64,000 nucleotides of DNA. Origin: Leifsonia sp. Root1293. GTDB lineage: Bacteria > Actinomycetota > Actinomycetes > Actinomycetales > Microbacteriaceae. The position numbers and the translations under genes were made by a program. Shown here piece after piece: positions 34,692-47,791 of this stretch; within the stretch, counting starts at the first letter, position 1; every line of letters starts with the position of its first letter. Location: positions 72,361 through 136,360 of the forward strand of contig NZ_LMEH01000001.1 in NCBI RefSeq assembly GCF_001425325.1, read 5' to 3'. Under the pieces are notes generated by a model, which searched no databases, was not told the DNA's origin, and saw only the letters and a list, made by a program, of their open reading frames with translations.

Positions 34692-34710
34692 CGAGCGGTC
34701 GCTGCGCTCG
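34692..34710. terminator. Short hairpin between convergent genes
   Basis: CGAGCG (34692-34697) pairs with CGCTCG (34705-34710) over a seven-base loop, in the 164-base gap between the dehydrogenase and Wzx-like genes. No T tract. The rest of the gap shows nothing recognisable. Confidence 0.3.
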
Positions 34711-34746
34711 GCTCTCTACGAGCGGGTCGGACCCCGATGCGAACCA

Positions 34747-36045
34747 TCACTCCGGCGTCGAGAACTCCCCGGGCGGGAAGATCGTCGGCTTCTCGAGCGG
34801 GTCGGCTCCGTCGGCCAGGGGGCGTTTGAACGCCTTTCGCAGCGCCACCAGCTGCACCAGAAGCACGGCGACCTCCGAGAGCGCGAGGCCCCAGGCCAGC
34901 CCGACCACGCCGAAGGCGAAGGTGAGCGGGATCATGAGCACGGTGCCGATCACGGCGCCAACGATGGTGCTGCGCGCCAGCACGCGCGCCAGGTCCAGCG
35001 CGGTGAGACAGGCGAAGCCCGTCAGCTGCGACGCCAGCAGGGCAGCGAGGTTGACGCCCATGGCGGCAGCCAGCGCGTAGCCGATGGCGAGAGTCCCGCC
35101 CGAGAGCAGGTCGCCAATCCAGGGGCCGAGCAGGGCGTAGACCAGCCCGCCGACCAACCCGAGGGCCAACGCGATGAGGGTGACGCGCTTGGCACGTCGC
35201 ACCAGCTGCGCAGGATCAGGGGAGGGCACGTAGCCCTGGGCGATCTGCACCACGGGCCGGGTCGAATACAGGGCCAGGCGCACGATGCGTTCCGCGAGGG
35301 CGTAGACGGCGGTCGCGCTCGGGATGAACAGCTGCACGATGACGATCGGCACGTTCACGTAGAGCGACGTCGTGGCGGCCATGGTGACCGGCGCCGCCTG
35401 GCCGCGCAGGTTCCTGGCGGCTCGGATGGGCGAGAGGGTGAAGCGCCAGCCACGATTGCGGCGCAGGATGTCGCCGGAGCCGAGGGCGGCGGCGAGCACG
35501 ACGCCGGCCAGCTGCAGTCCGGCGAACCACGTCGCGTCGCCCGTCGCTATCAGCACCCCCGCTCCGACCACGGTGCCGATGATGCGGGGCATGGTGTCGA
35601 TGACGAGGAAGCGGATCGGGCTCTTCTCGCCCACGTAGAACCATCCGGCGCCGAGCGCCACCAGGATGCCGCTGGAGACCGTGAAGGTCGCCAGCCACGG
35701 ATCGCCCCGGGAGAACAGGATGGCGAGCGGGATCGACACGATGAGCATGGCCAGGCTGAGCCAGGAGCGCGACAGCACCGAGTCGAAGAAGTACTGCCCG
35801 CGCAGTGCCGGCTCGCGACTGGCGACATCCGTCGGACCGGTGACTCCCCAGCCGAAGACGGCGATGACGAAGGAGAATCCGGCCACGGCCTGCGAGACGG
35901 CGATCGTCGTCCAGGCCTCCTCGCCTGCAGCGATGATGACGGTCGGAATCACGGCGATGCTCACGATTCCGCTGATCGCGACGGAGAGCCCGTAGGCGCT
36001 CGTCGCCGTCAACAGTCTGCGGCGATTCACCGAACGTGCTCCCAT
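34747..36045 (-). CDS. Wzx/MOP-type polysaccharide flippase
   Basis: The 432-residue protein has about 12 membrane segments in the pattern of the polysaccharide transporter family, which flips undecaprenyl-linked repeat units. The N-terminus (RRLLTATSAYGLSVAISGIV) and the central positively charged loop after about residue 190 fit. Substrate unknown. It follows rmlD by 74 bases on the same strand, so it is likely cotranscribed with the rhamnose genes and may export a rhamnose-containing unit (inference). Confidence 0.82.
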   Translation of the reverse strand: MGARSVNRRRLLTATSAYGLSVAISGIVSIAVIPTVIIAAGEEAWTTIAVSQAVAGFSFVIAVFGWGVTGPTDVASREPALRGQYFFDSVLSRSWLSLAMLIVSIPLAILFSRGDPWLATFTVSSGILVALGAGWFYVGEKSPIRFLVIDTMPRIIGTVVGAGVLIATGDATWFAGLQLAGVVLAAALGSGDILRRNRGWRFTLSPIRAARNLRGQAAPVTMAATTSLYVNVPIVIVQLFIPSATAVYALAERIVRLALYSTRPVVQIAQGYVPSPDPAQLVRRAKRVTLIALALGLVGGLVYALLGPWIGDLLSGGTLAIGYALAAAMGVNLAALLASQLTGFACLTALDLARVLARSTIVGAVIGTVLMIPLTFAFGVVGLAWGLALSEVAVLLVQLVALRKAFKRPLADGADPLEKPTIFPPGEFSTPE

Positions 36046-36119
36046 CGTTCTCGATCCGGCGGCGAATCGACGTGAGCAAACCTACCCCGCCGCGCGTGGG
36101 CGATCCAATCGACCAGACG

Positions 36120-36968
36120 TCAGGAGAAGACGCCGAGTGAGGATGCCTCGTCGAGAGCGGCACGCCAGTCGCGCATCGGCGGCAGGCCGGCCAGAGCCCA
36201 GCCGTCGTGCCCGAGCACCGAGTACGCCGGTCGGGGCGCAGGACGCCGGAACGACGCGCTGTCGGTCGGGGTGATCCGCTCCGGATCGAGGCCAGCGTCC
36301 TCGAGGACGGCCCTGGCGAACCCGTACCAGCTCGTCGCTCCGCTGTTCGTGCCGTGGTAGATCCCGGCGGGGGCGTCGGAATCGAGAAGCTCCACGGTGC
36401 GACGCGCCAGGTCGCGGGTCCACGTCGGCTGACCGACCTGGTCGTCGACGACGCTCCAGGTCTCCCGCTGGGCGGCGATGGCGAGCATCGTGCGTGCGAA
36501 GTTGGCGCCGTTCACGCCGTAGAGCCAGGCCGTGCGGATGATGACGGTGCCTGCCGGATGCAGCTCGAGGGCCGATCGCTCGCCGGCCGCCTTCGTGCGA
36601 CCGTAGGCCGACACCGGACGCAGCGGCTCGGACTCCGCGTAGGGCGATGTCGCCGTCCCGTCGAAGACGTAGTCCGTGGAGAACTGCACGAAGCGTGCCG
36701 AGAGCTCCGCCGCGACCCGGGCCAGGTTCGCGGCGCCGAGGGCGTTCACGGCGTGCGCGTCCTCCTCATGGGTCTCGGCGTCGTCGACCGCGGTGTAGGC
36801 GGAGGCGTTGATGATCACGTCGTGCCCGGCAGCGGCTCTCCGCACGGCGGCGAGGTCGGTGATGTCGAGGTCGGCGCGCGTGAGCGCCGTCGTGTCCCGA
36901 CCATCGAGGGCGTCGACGAGGTCGTGGCCGAGCATGCCGGATGCCCCGGTCACGAGGTAGCGGGTCAT
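36120..36968 (-). CDS. rmlD: dTDP-4-dehydrorhamnose reductase
   Basis: This 282-residue SDR-type reductase makes the last step of dTDP-L-rhamnose synthesis. It has the nucleotide-binding start YLVTGASGMLGHDLV, a conserved INASAYTAVDDAE segment, and the active-site YAESEPLRPVSAYGRTKAAGE with the Y-x-x-x-K pair. TAWLYG follows. Its ATG overlaps the rmlB stop by four bases (ATGA), and conserved sequence begins directly there. Confidence 0.94.
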   Translation of the reverse strand: MTRYLVTGASGMLGHDLVDALDGRDTTALTRADLDITDLAAVRRAAAGHDVIINASAYTAVDDAETHEEDAHAVNALGAANLARVAAELSARFVQFSTDYVFDGTATSPYAESEPLRPVSAYGRTKAAGERSALELHPAGTVIIRTAWLYGVNGANFARTMLAIAAQRETWSVVDDQVGQPTWTRDLARRTVELLDSDAPAGIYHGTNSGATSWYGFARAVLEDAGLDPERITPTDSASFRRPAPRPAYSVLGHDGWALAGLPPMRDWRAALDEASSLGVFS

Positions 36969-37951
36969 CGGAGCTCCGCGCGCGCCTTCAGGGGTTCCCA
37001 CCAGTCGCGGTTGTCGCGGTACCACTGCACGACATCGGCGAGGCCCTGCTCGAACGGCACCAGCGGCTCGTAGCCGAGCTCGGCGCGGATCTTGGAGATG
37101 TCGACCGAGTAGCGGAGGTCGTGGCCGAGACGGTCGGCGACGCGGTCGACGAAGGACCAGTCCTTGCCCGTCGCGTCGAGGAGCAGCTGGGTGAGCTCGG
37201 TGTTGCTGAGCTCGGTTCCTCCGCCGATGTTGTAGATCTCGCCGGCGCGGCCGTTCACGAGCACCATCGCGATGCCGCGGGTGTGATCGTCGACGTGCAG
37301 CCAGTCGCGGATGTTCTCGCCGGTGCCGTACAGCGGCACGTGCCTGTCGTCGATGAGGTTCGTGACGAAGAGCGGGATGACCTTCTCGGGGAAGTGGTAC
37401 GGCCCGTAATTGTTCGAGCAGCGGGTGATCGACACGTCGAGGCCGTGCGTGCGGTGGTACGAGCGGGCGAGCAGGTCGCTCCCGGCCTTCGATGCCGAGT
37501 ACGGGGAATTGGGTTCGAGAGCCCGCTGCTCATCCCACGACCCTTCCGCGATGGAGCCGTACACCTCGTCGGTGGAGACGTGCAGGAAGCGCGGGAGGCC
37601 GTGGCGCAGCGCGGCGTCGAGGAGTTGCTGCGTACCGAGCACGTTCGTCTCGACGAAGATGCTCGCGTCGCGCACTGAGCGATCGACGTGGCTCTCCGCT
37701 GCGAAGTGCACGACGGCGTCGAGGCCGGGGAAGAGCTCGTCGAGCAGTGCGCCATTCCGGATGTCGCCGTGCACGAAGCTGTAGCGCGGCGAGTCGGCCA
37801 CCGGAGTGAGATTCGCCAGGTTGCCCGAGTAGGTGAGGGCATCGAGGACGACCACGTCGGCGCCCTCGAGACCCGGATACGCGTCCTGCAGTGTGCGCCG
37901 CACGAAGTTCGAGCCGATGAAACCGGCCCCACCGGTGACGAGGATCTTCAT
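36965..37951 (-). CDS. rmlB: dTDP-glucose 4,6-dehydratase
   Basis: The 328-residue enzyme converts dTDP-glucose to dTDP-4-keto-6-deoxyglucose, the second step of dTDP-rhamnose synthesis. MKILVTGGAGFIGSNFVR binds NAD. HFAAESHVDRS, the catalytic STDEVYG triad residues and YSASKAGSD with the Y-x-x-x-K pair are all present, as is TRCSNNYGPY. ATG 37951 has a GGATGGA site and a recognisable promoter upstream; the frame above it is unrelated sequence. It is divergent from the methyltransferase gene, with rmlC and rmlA on the other strand beyond that. Confidence 0.96.
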   Translation of the reverse strand: MKILVTGGAGFIGSNFVRRTLQDAYPGLEGADVVVLDALTYSGNLANLTPVADSPRYSFVHGDIRNGALLDELFPGLDAVVHFAAESHVDRSVRDASIFVETNVLGTQQLLDAALRHGLPRFLHVSTDEVYGSIAEGSWDEQRALEPNSPYSASKAGSDLLARSYHRTHGLDVSITRCSNNYGPYHFPEKVIPLFVTNLIDDRHVPLYGTGENIRDWLHVDDHTRGIAMVLVNGRAGEIYNIGGGTELSNTELTQLLLDATGKDWSFVDRVADRLGHDLRYSVDISKIRAELGYEPLVPFEQGLADVVQWYRDNRDWWEPLKARAELR

Positions 37952-37971
37952 GCGCGGTCCATCCGTTCTGT

Positions 37972-38001
37972 TGTATACCTCGAGGATTCTACAGACGACA
38001 A
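37972..38001 (-). promoter_or_regulatory. Promoter of the rmlB-rmlD operon
   Basis: On the minus strand TTGTCG (37996-38001) and TATACA (37972-37977) are 18 bases apart, the best -35/-10 pair noticed in the window. It leaves a leader of about 15 bases with a GGATGGA ribosome binding site. Confidence 0.6.
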
Positions 38002-38070
38002 GAGGCGGCTGAGGAGGCGACGCCTGTACCTGCGACCGCGCCACTCGTACCATGATGACGACACTCTGCA

Positions 38071-38076
38071 TACGGT
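38071..38076 (+). promoter_or_regulatory. Possible -10 element of the methyltransferase gene
   Basis: TACGGT about 20 bases before the ATG at 38097, which also has a GAGGAGG ribosome binding site. No clear -35 box. Confidence 0.35.
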
Positions 38077-38096
38077 GACTGGCTGAGGAGGCTCAC

Positions 38097-38996
38097 ATGG
38101 GCGGTATCGAACCGGATGCACAGCGCGCGTGGATTGACGAGACGTCGTACTGGTCGCCCAAGTGGTTGGTGCCATCTGCTTGGCACGAGCACGCGCCGTT
38201 CGCGTTCTGGCTCATCAACGCAATTCGTCCCGCTCGCCTCGTTGAACTGGGAACGCACAACGGGTTCTCGTTCTTCGTATTCTGCGAGGCTCTCAAGCGT
38301 CTTGGGCTCAGCGCCGAAGTCAATGCACTGGACACTTGGGTGGGTGACGAGCACGCAGGTCGCTACAGCGAGAGCGTCTTCGAATCGGTGAGTCGCATCA
38401 GCGCCGACGACTATCCCGATCTTGCCATTCTCAAGCGTGGTTTTTTCGACGATTTCGTCGATCAGACTCCGGATCGGAGCATCGACCTTCTCCACATCGA
38501 CGGTCGCCATCGACTCGAGGATGTGAGGCACGACTTCACCACGTGGTTGCCCAAGATGTCGAGCCGCGGTGTGGTGGTCTTCCACGACACCGCTGAGCAC
38601 AAGGCCGACTTCGGGGTGTGGAAGTTCTGGGCGGAGGTGAGCGCCCTTTATCCTGCCTTCCAATTCGACCATGGGCACGGGCTCGGAGTTCTCGCAGTCG
38701 GGTCAGACGTGCCGGTCCCGCTGGGCGCATTCCTCTCCGCTGCACGCACCGATCGTGACGTGATCATCTCCACGTATCACGAACTAGGCGCACGGGTCGG
38801 CCGGTCTGCGGCGATGAAGCGACAGCTTGCGATCGCCCGGTCTGAACGGGACGGGCTCAACGTCGAGGCGGAAGACCTCCGTCGCGACGTCGAAGCTCTC
38901 AGTCGCGAGATCTCGGAATTGCGGTCGAGCACGAGCTGGAAGTTCACTGCACCGATGCGCGCGGTGTCAGGCTACCTGCGGCCGGGCCGGAAGTAG
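38097..38996 (+). CDS. Class I SAM-dependent methyltransferase with C-terminal coiled coil
   Basis: The 299-residue protein contains a Rossmann-type methyltransferase domain: LVELGTHNGFSFFVFCEAL as the SAM-binding start, then LLHIDGRH and VVVFHDTAEH, as in Methyltransf_24-type enzymes. A heptad-like coiled coil (about 225-280) follows. The tail has S-x-S-W-K-x-T-x-P-M-R, a motif seen at the ends of many surface-polysaccharide glycosyltransferases. It lies between the two rhamnose operons and probably methylates or caps a glycan (inference). Its A/T-ending codons look more frequent than in the rml genes. Confidence 0.78.
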   Translation: MGGIEPDAQRAWIDETSYWSPKWLVPSAWHEHAPFAFWLINAIRPARLVELGTHNGFSFFVFCEALKRLGLSAEVNALDTWVGDEHAGRYSESVFESVSRISADDYPDLAILKRGFFDDFVDQTPDRSIDLLHIDGRHRLEDVRHDFTTWLPKMSSRGVVVFHDTAEHKADFGVWKFWAEVSALYPAFQFDHGHGLGVLAVGSDVPVPLGAFLSAARTDRDVIISTYHELGARVGRSAAMKRQLAIARSERDGLNVEAEDLRRDVEALSREISELRSSTSWKFTAPMRAVSGYLRPGRK

Positions 38997-39013
38997 GAAA
39001 GGAATCGTCTGGC

Positions 39014-39019
39014 TAGACT
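39014..39019 (+). promoter_or_regulatory. -10 element of rmlC, leaderless type
   Basis: TAGACT ends six bases before the GTG at 39026. It lies just after the methyltransferase stop, so rmlC-rmlA need not depend on that gene. Confidence 0.55.
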
Positions 39020-39025
39020 TCGTGC

Positions 39026-39634
39026 GTGCAGATCCGTGAACTCAACGTGCCCGACAGCTACGAAGTGATCCCGAAGATCTTCGGTGACGATCGCGGCGTG
39101 TTCCTCGAGTGGTACAGGTTCGACAGGCTCGAGGAGAGGATCGGGCATCCACTCTCCCTCGCCCAGGCGAACACCTCGGTGTCGAAGCGAGGTGTTGTGC
39201 GCGGCATCCATTTCGCCGACATCCCGCCCAGCCAGGCGAAGTACGTGACCGCGACCCATGGGTCGGTGCTCGACTTCGTGATCGACATCAGGGTCGGATC
39301 GCCGACCTTCGGCGAGTGGGACTCCGTGCTGCTGGACGACGTCGACAGGAAGGCGATCTACATCTCCGAGGGACTCGGACACTGCTTCGTGGCGCTCACC
39401 GAGAACGCCACCGTCAGCTATCTCGTGACCGCGCCGTTCGCGGCGCAGCGCGAGCACGGCATCGACCCGCTCGACCGTGAGATCGCGCTCGACTTCGGTC
39501 TCGACGCCGACTCCCTGCTGCTGTCGCAGAAGGACACGGATGCGCCCAGCCTGGCCGAGGCTGCGGCATCCGGCCTGCTACCCAGTTGGGACGACGCGCG
39601 GAGCTTCTACGAGTCGCTTAACAGGGGAGTCTGA
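39026..39634 (+). CDS. rmlC: dTDP-4-dehydrorhamnose 3,5-epimerase
   Basis: This 202-residue cupin enzyme performs the third step of dTDP-rhamnose synthesis. It has [14 protein letters not shown], the [15 protein letters not shown] segment with the catalytic histidine, and [18 protein letters not shown]. The active-site region [12 protein letters not shown] follows. The start is GTG directly after a leaderless-type promoter. rmlA follows two bases after the stop. Confidence 0.95.
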   Translation: MQIRELNVPDSYEVIPKIFGDDRGVFLEWYRFDRLEERIGHPLSLAQANTSVSKRGVVRGIHFADIPPSQAKYVTATHGSVLDFVIDIRVGSPTFGEWDSVLLDDVDRKAIYISEGLGHCFVALTENATVSYLVTAPFAAQREHGIDPLDREIALDFGLDADSLLLSQKDTDAPSLAEAAASGLLPSWDDARSFYESLNRGV

Positions 39635-39636
39635 GC

Positions 39637-40500
39637 ATGCGCGGCATCATCCTCGCCGGCGGTACCGGGTCTCGCCTCTGGCCGATCACCAAGGGCATCT
39701 CGAAACAGCTCATGCCCATCTTCGACAAGCCGATGATTTACTACCCGCTCTCGACGCTCATGATGGCCGGCATCAGGGAGATCCTCATCATCACGTCGCC
39801 GGAGCATGCCGATCAGTTTCAGGCCCTCCTCGGAGACGGCGCCGACCTCGGGCTGCGCCTCGAGTACGCTGTGCAGCCGTCACCGGATGGCCTGGCGCAG
39901 GCCTTCATCATTGGTGAGGAGTTCATCGGCGACGACTCCGTCGCCCTGGTGCTCGGTGACAACATCTTCCACGGAGCGGGACTGGGCACGGCGCTGCAGG
40001 CCAACGCCACCATCGACGGTGCGCTCATCTTCGCGTACCACGTGATGGATCCCGGTGCCTACGGCGTCGTGGAGTTTGACGACGAGATGCGTGCGGTCTC
40101 GATCGAGGAGAAGCCCGCCGCGCCGAAGAGCAACTATGCCGTTCCCGGTCTCTACTTCTACGACAACAGCGTTATCCAGATCGCGAAGTCGATCACGCCG
40201 AGCGCACGCGGAGAACTCGAGATCAGTGCCGTGAACGAGCGCTATCTCTCGGAGGGGAGGCTGAGCGTGCAGATGCTCGACCGCGGAACGGCCTGGCTCG
40301 ACACCGGGACCTTCGCGTCGATGATGCAGGCCTCTGAGTACGTGCGCGTGATCGAGGAGCGACAGGGCTTCAAGATCGGCTGCATCGAGGAGATCTCCTG
40401 GCGCGCAGGCTGGATCGACGACGACAGGGTGCGCCGGCTCGCCGACGGCCTCGCCAAGAGCGGCTACGGCATGTACCTTAGTCGCCTGCTCGGCGACTGA
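39637..40500 (+). CDS. rmlA: Glucose-1-phosphate thymidylyltransferase
   Basis: The 287-residue enzyme makes dTDP-glucose, the first step of dTDP-rhamnose synthesis. The N-terminal [18 protein letters not shown] and [16 protein letters not shown] contain the nucleotide- and phosphate-binding residues. [13 protein letters not shown] and IEEKP are typical, as is GTAWLDTGT. Length is standard. The stop lies three bases from that of the convergent GlfT2-like gene. Confidence 0.97.
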   Translation: MRGIILAGGTGSRLWPITKGISKQLMPIFDKPMIYYPLSTLMMAGIREILIITSPEHADQFQALLGDGADLGLRLEYAVQPSPDGLAQAFIIGEEFIGDDSVALVLGDNIFHGAGLGTALQANATIDGALIFAYHVMDPGAYGVVEFDDEMRAVSIEEKPAAPKSNYAVPGLYFYDNSVIQIAKSITPSARGELEISAVNERYLSEGRLSVQMLDRGTAWLDTGTFASMMQASEYVRVIEERQGFKIGCIEEISWRAGWIDDDRVRRLADGLAKSGYGMYLSRLLGD

Positions 40501-40503
40501 GCG

Positions 40504-42624
40504 TCAGTCCTGGGCGAGCGGCTTCTGCGCGGCCTTGCTCGCGGGCGGCTTGCGCTTGGCCCGCGGCTTGACGACGGCGGCGGGAGCCGCATCGGCGGTG
40601 ACGGTCGATGCCGCATCCGCCACGGCCTTCGCCCTGATCGCCTCGAGGTCGACGCCGAGTGTGTCGGCCCAGGTCTCGGCTGACACGATGGTGTCGAGGT
40701 TGGCGCGGTAGTCGGCGCTGAGGGCGGCCCACTCGCTGCGGATGCGGCGGTTGCGGCGCACGCTCGAGCTGAGCAGCGACCGGAACGTGGCGCGATCGCG
40801 CACGTGCCAGGTGACGCCCGACCCTTCGGCGTTGCTCATCAGGAAGCTGTCCAGCGACGGCATCTTCCACCACGGGGTGTTGTGGGGGAGGTGGGTCTGC
40901 GGATTCTGGACGGCCCGCGGGTCGACCTTGCGGAACCAGTGCCTCGTGCTGTTGCGGGCGACGACGCGCAGGAGCTTCGATCCAGTCGGGCGCGTGCCGT
41001 CGTTCATCGGGTTCGGGCCGAAGAACGCCGTCGGCGGGAACTCGGCGAATGCCGCCGGGTCCTTCTCCGCCACCGACTCCCGGAACTCTTTGGCCCGGCC
41101 GCGGATGGAGGGCAGACGGGTCTTGAGCTCGCCGTGCAGGGAACCGGGGCCGGCGAGAACGCTCTCGTACGCGAGCTGGCGCAGGGTGACCGCGTAGTAA
41201 TCGAGCGTGAGCACGTACCTGATGTCGTTCGCCAGGTTGCTCATGACGAGCCTGCCGCCCTTCTTGTGCGGCGAGTGCAGGAGGGCAGCGACCAGGCGGT
41301 TGCGGGCGTGGAAGAACGCCTGCCAGTCGTGCGAGTCGTCCTTGTCCACCCACGACACATGCCACACCGAGGAGCCGGGCAGGCTCACCGTCCGATAGCC
41401 GTGGTCGGCCGCGCGCAGAGAGTACTCGGCGTCGTCCCACTTGATGAAGACGGGCAGGGACAGCCCGATCTCGCGGATGATCTTCATGGGGATGAGGCTC
41501 ATCCACCAGCCGTTGTAGTCGACGTCGAAACGGCGGTGCATCCACGTCGTCTGGCGGAGGTTCGACGAGCTGAAGTCGTGGCGGTCGGGGGTGGCCGGGT
41601 TCCACATGAACGTCCAGCGGTCGACGACCTCGGCGAAGGCGTGAAGCTTGGTCTTGTCGTACATGTCGAACATGTGGCCGCCCACGATGGTGGGGGAGGA
41701 GCAGTAGCGCGCGAACTGCAGCGCTCGCCGGATGCCTTCGGGCTCGATGGCGACGTCGTCGTCGAGCAGCAGCAGGAAGTCGGAATCGCCCTTGGTCGAC
41801 GCCTCGAGCATGCCGCGCGAGAATCCGCCGGAGCCGCCGACGTTGTCCTGTTCGATGAGTCTGAGTCGCCCGCCCAGGGCCTTCTCCGCCTCGCCGAAGC
41901 GGGCATGGTCGCGGATCTTGTCGCTGCCCTGGTCGATCACGAGAACCTCGTCGATGCCGAGCAGTGTGTCGGCGTCTCCACCGATCGTCTCGAGCAGCCC
42001 CACGCAGTACGCGGTGCGGTTGAGCGTCGTGATCGACACCGTGAGGTTGCCGCCCGTCGTGGGCGCCGGAGCGTTCTCGGGCGCCCGCCAGTCGGCCTGG
42101 GTGAGCGAGAACGGGGTGCCGTAGGAGACCAGGTCGAACCAGTACCAGCCGCCGTCGAGGAAGTTGTCGAGGGCCAGGTCGAAGCTCGAGGTCACGCCGT
42201 CACCGTCGACGTGGGCCGACGCGACTGTCTGCACGACTCCGCGCGCGTTCGACCTGTAGACCGAGACGTCGCCGACGCCCGTGGTCTCGACGGTGAGTCG
42301 GATGCCGGTCAGAGTGGTCCAGCGCTGCCAGTAGCTTGCCGGGAAGGCGTTGAAGTACGTGCCCAGGGAGACGCGCAGCCCGGCAGGCACCGTGATGCCG
42401 CGACGGCCGTCGATCATGGTGACGGCGTTGATGTGCGAGATGCGCAGCGGGGTCGTGAACGTCTCGGCCGGAACCGGTCCGCGGCGGTGCTTGACCGCTG
42501 CAGCCTCGGGCTGGCGCTCCTCGCGCACGTCGGTCCACTCGTCTGCGTCGATGTACAGCGGGATGACATCGGGGTCGGCGGTGGTCGGGAAGACGACCTT
42601 GTGGAGGACGACGGAGTCGGTCAC
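40504..42624 (-). CDS. glfT2: Polymerising galactofuranosyltransferase, GlfT2-like
   Basis: In mycobacteria GlfT2 extends the galactan of the cell wall with alternating linkages from UDP-Galf. This 706-residue protein has the same order. An N-terminal beta-rich domain (1-190) comes first, then a GT2 domain with VSITTLNRTAYC, DDDV (residues 288-291), FIKWDDAEYSLRA (about 394-406) and the histidine of SSVWHVSW. A helical C-terminal region follows. A final Ala/Lys/Pro-rich tail (about 655-706) is extra. GTG 42624 has an AGAGGA site eight bases upstream. Glf, which makes its donor, is encoded 37 bases upstream in the same operon. Confidence 0.9.
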   Translation of the reverse strand: MTDSVVLHKVVFPTTADPDVIPLYIDADEWTDVREERQPEAAAVKHRRGPVPAETFTTPLRISHINAVTMIDGRRGITVPAGLRVSLGTYFNAFPASYWQRWTTLTGIRLTVETTGVGDVSVYRSNARGVVQTVASAHVDGDGVTSSFDLALDNFLDGGWYWFDLVSYGTPFSLTQADWRAPENAPAPTTGGNLTVSITTLNRTAYCVGLLETIGGDADTLLGIDEVLVIDQGSDKIRDHARFGEAEKALGGRLRLIEQDNVGGSGGFSRGMLEASTKGDSDFLLLLDDDVAIEPEGIRRALQFARYCSSPTIVGGHMFDMYDKTKLHAFAEVVDRWTFMWNPATPDRHDFSSSNLRQTTWMHRRFDVDYNGWWMSLIPMKIIREIGLSLPVFIKWDDAEYSLRAADHGYRTVSLPGSSVWHVSWVDKDDSHDWQAFFHARNRLVAALLHSPHKKGGRLVMSNLANDIRYVLTLDYYAVTLRQLAYESVLAGPGSLHGELKTRLPSIRGRAKEFRESVAEKDPAAFAEFPPTAFFGPNPMNDGTRPTGSKLLRVVARNSTRHWFRKVDPRAVQNPQTHLPHNTPWWKMPSLDSFLMSNAEGSGVTWHVRDRATFRSLLSSSVRRNRRIRSEWAALSADYRANLDTIVSAETWADTLGVDLEAIRAKAVADAASTVTADAAPAAVVKPRAKRKPPASKAAQKPLAQD

Positions 42625-42661
42625 TGATGGATCCTCTGGGGTTTCGAAGGAGGGCTGGAGC

Positions 42662-46094
<3,433 letters not shown>

Positions 46095-46098
<4 letters not shown>

Positions 46099-47441
46099 CG
46101 CCGGACCCCACTCCGGCCGTCGCCTCAGGCGGCGGACGGATGCGGCGGGCCCTGCTCTCCGGCGCGACGCCCATCCTCGCCGCGACAGTCGTGGCCGGAG
46201 CCAGCGGCTACCTGGTCACCACGCTGGTCGGAGCAACCCGCCCGCCGGCCCAGTACGCGGGCTTCGCCGTGTTCTGGTCGACGCTCTACCTCGTCATAGC
46301 CGCCCTGTCGGGCCTGCAGCAGGAGATCACCCGCGGCACGCACCGCCGGTCGGCCGACTCGGGTCGGGGGCCGCGTTTCCCGCTTGCCGCACGTTTCGCA
46401 GCATCCGTCGCCGCGATCACCGCCGTCGTCGTGCTGGCGGCGACACCGTTCATCACGGGCCTGATCCCCGGGCAGGGCGTCACCCCGGCGCTCGCCATCG
46501 CCCTCGGCACGGCCAGCTACGTGGTCGTGGCCGTGCTCGCCGGCACCCTCTACGGGCTGGCGCTGTGGCCGGCCATCGGCCTGATGATCGCCATCGACGG
46601 TGTGCTGCGTCTGGTGGGCGTCGTGATCGTCATCCTGGCCGGCGGCGGCATCTCCGAGCTCATGTGGGCGGTCGTGCTGCCGTTCCCCATCACGCCGCTG
46701 GTGCTCTGGTGGTTCCTGCGCCGCAGGGTCAGAGGCCGCTCGCAGCTCGATGTCGGTCCCCGGCGCCTCACCTGGAACATCGCGCGCACCCTGGCGGCTT
46801 CGGTCTCGACGGGCATCCTGATCAGCGGCTATCCGCTGCTCCTCAGTGCGACATCGGTCGGCGTGCCCGCCGCCAGGCTGGGCGCCCTCGTCTTCGGCAT
46901 CTCGCTCGTGCGGGCTCCGCTGGTCATCGTCGTGCTGTCGCTGCAGAGCTTCCTCGTGGTGCGCTTCCGCGACAACGCCGCACACGCCTACAGGCTGTTC
47001 GTCAGGCTCGCGCTGCTCATCGCCGCCGTCGCAGCGGTGCTCGCCGTGATCGCCGCCTTCGTGGTGCCCGTGATCGTCGACGCCCTGTGGCCCGCGTACC
47101 ACCTCGACGGCTGGACGGTCGCCGGTCTCGTCGCCACCAGCGGGGTGCTCGGCATCCTGTGCGTGAGCGGTCCCCTCACCCTCGCGCGAGGACGCCACGG
47201 CGCGTACACGGCCGGCTGGGTCGTGGCGGCTGTCGCGACCATCGGCCTGCTCCTGGTTCCGCTGGCGATCGAGGAGCGCATGGTGCTCTCCCTCGCCATC
47301 GGGCCGATCATCGGCGTCATCGTGCACACGATCGCCTCACGGCATCCGGGGCCGATCGATCCACGGGACGAGGTCGTCGGAAGTGCTGATGCCGCTGCTC
47401 AGTCGACGGGCGAAGCCGGCGGTGCCGGCGGAGCTGCCTGA
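46095..47441 (+). CDS. Wzx/MOP-like membrane protein
   Basis: The protein (448 residues) has about 12 membrane segments in pairs, with the Arg-rich loop after the sixth (RRRVRGRSQLDVGPRR), as in polysaccharide flippases. An Ala/Gly-rich tail ends it. GTG 46095 overlaps the preceding stop as GTGA; GTG 46089 is the alternative, two codons longer. Coupling to the DUF6541 gene suggests they work on the same lipid-linked sugar. Its last 43 bases overlap the convergent DUF2304 gene. Confidence 0.75.
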
Positions 47442-47791
47442 GCCGCCTTCTCGAGTTCCTCGATGCGCAGCGTCAGCAGTGCCGTGCGCTGAGCGAGGAT
47501 GCGCGACTGCGACTCGAGCGCGGTGAGCTCGGAGCTGTGCTGCAGGCAGACCAGGAACAGGATCGCCACGCTCACGAAGAAGATGAGGTTCGTGGGCACT
47601 GCGACGCCGACGACCTCCGCCGCCCAGGCCAGCACTCCAGGGAAGACGCCGACGACGAGAGCGAGCACGCCCGCGATGAGCCACCAGATGGCATGCCGCT
47701 CGCGAAGGCGTCGGCGTCGGAGCATCTCGATGACGACGCCCAGTGTGATGAGGGCGGCGAGGATGCCGAGGATGTAGCTCGCAAGACTCAT
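47399..47791 (-). CDS. DUF2304 membrane protein, second copy
   Basis: This 130-residue protein has three membrane segments (about 4-22, 35-57 and 66-84), then a coiled-coil-like helix with leucine heptads and an Ala/Pro-rich end. It is the second DUF2304 protein, again directly downstream of a DPM1-like gene (ATGA overlap). It overlaps the Wzx-like gene tail to tail by 43 bases. A membrane partner of the polyprenyl-phosphate transferase is the likely role (inference). Confidence 0.78.
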   Translation of the reverse strand: MSLASYILGILAALITLGVVIEMLRRRRLRERHAIWWLIAGVLALVVGVFPGVLAWAAEVVGVAVPTNLIFFVSVAILFLVCLQHSSELTALESQSRILAQRTALLTLRIEELEKAAQAAPPAPPASPVD

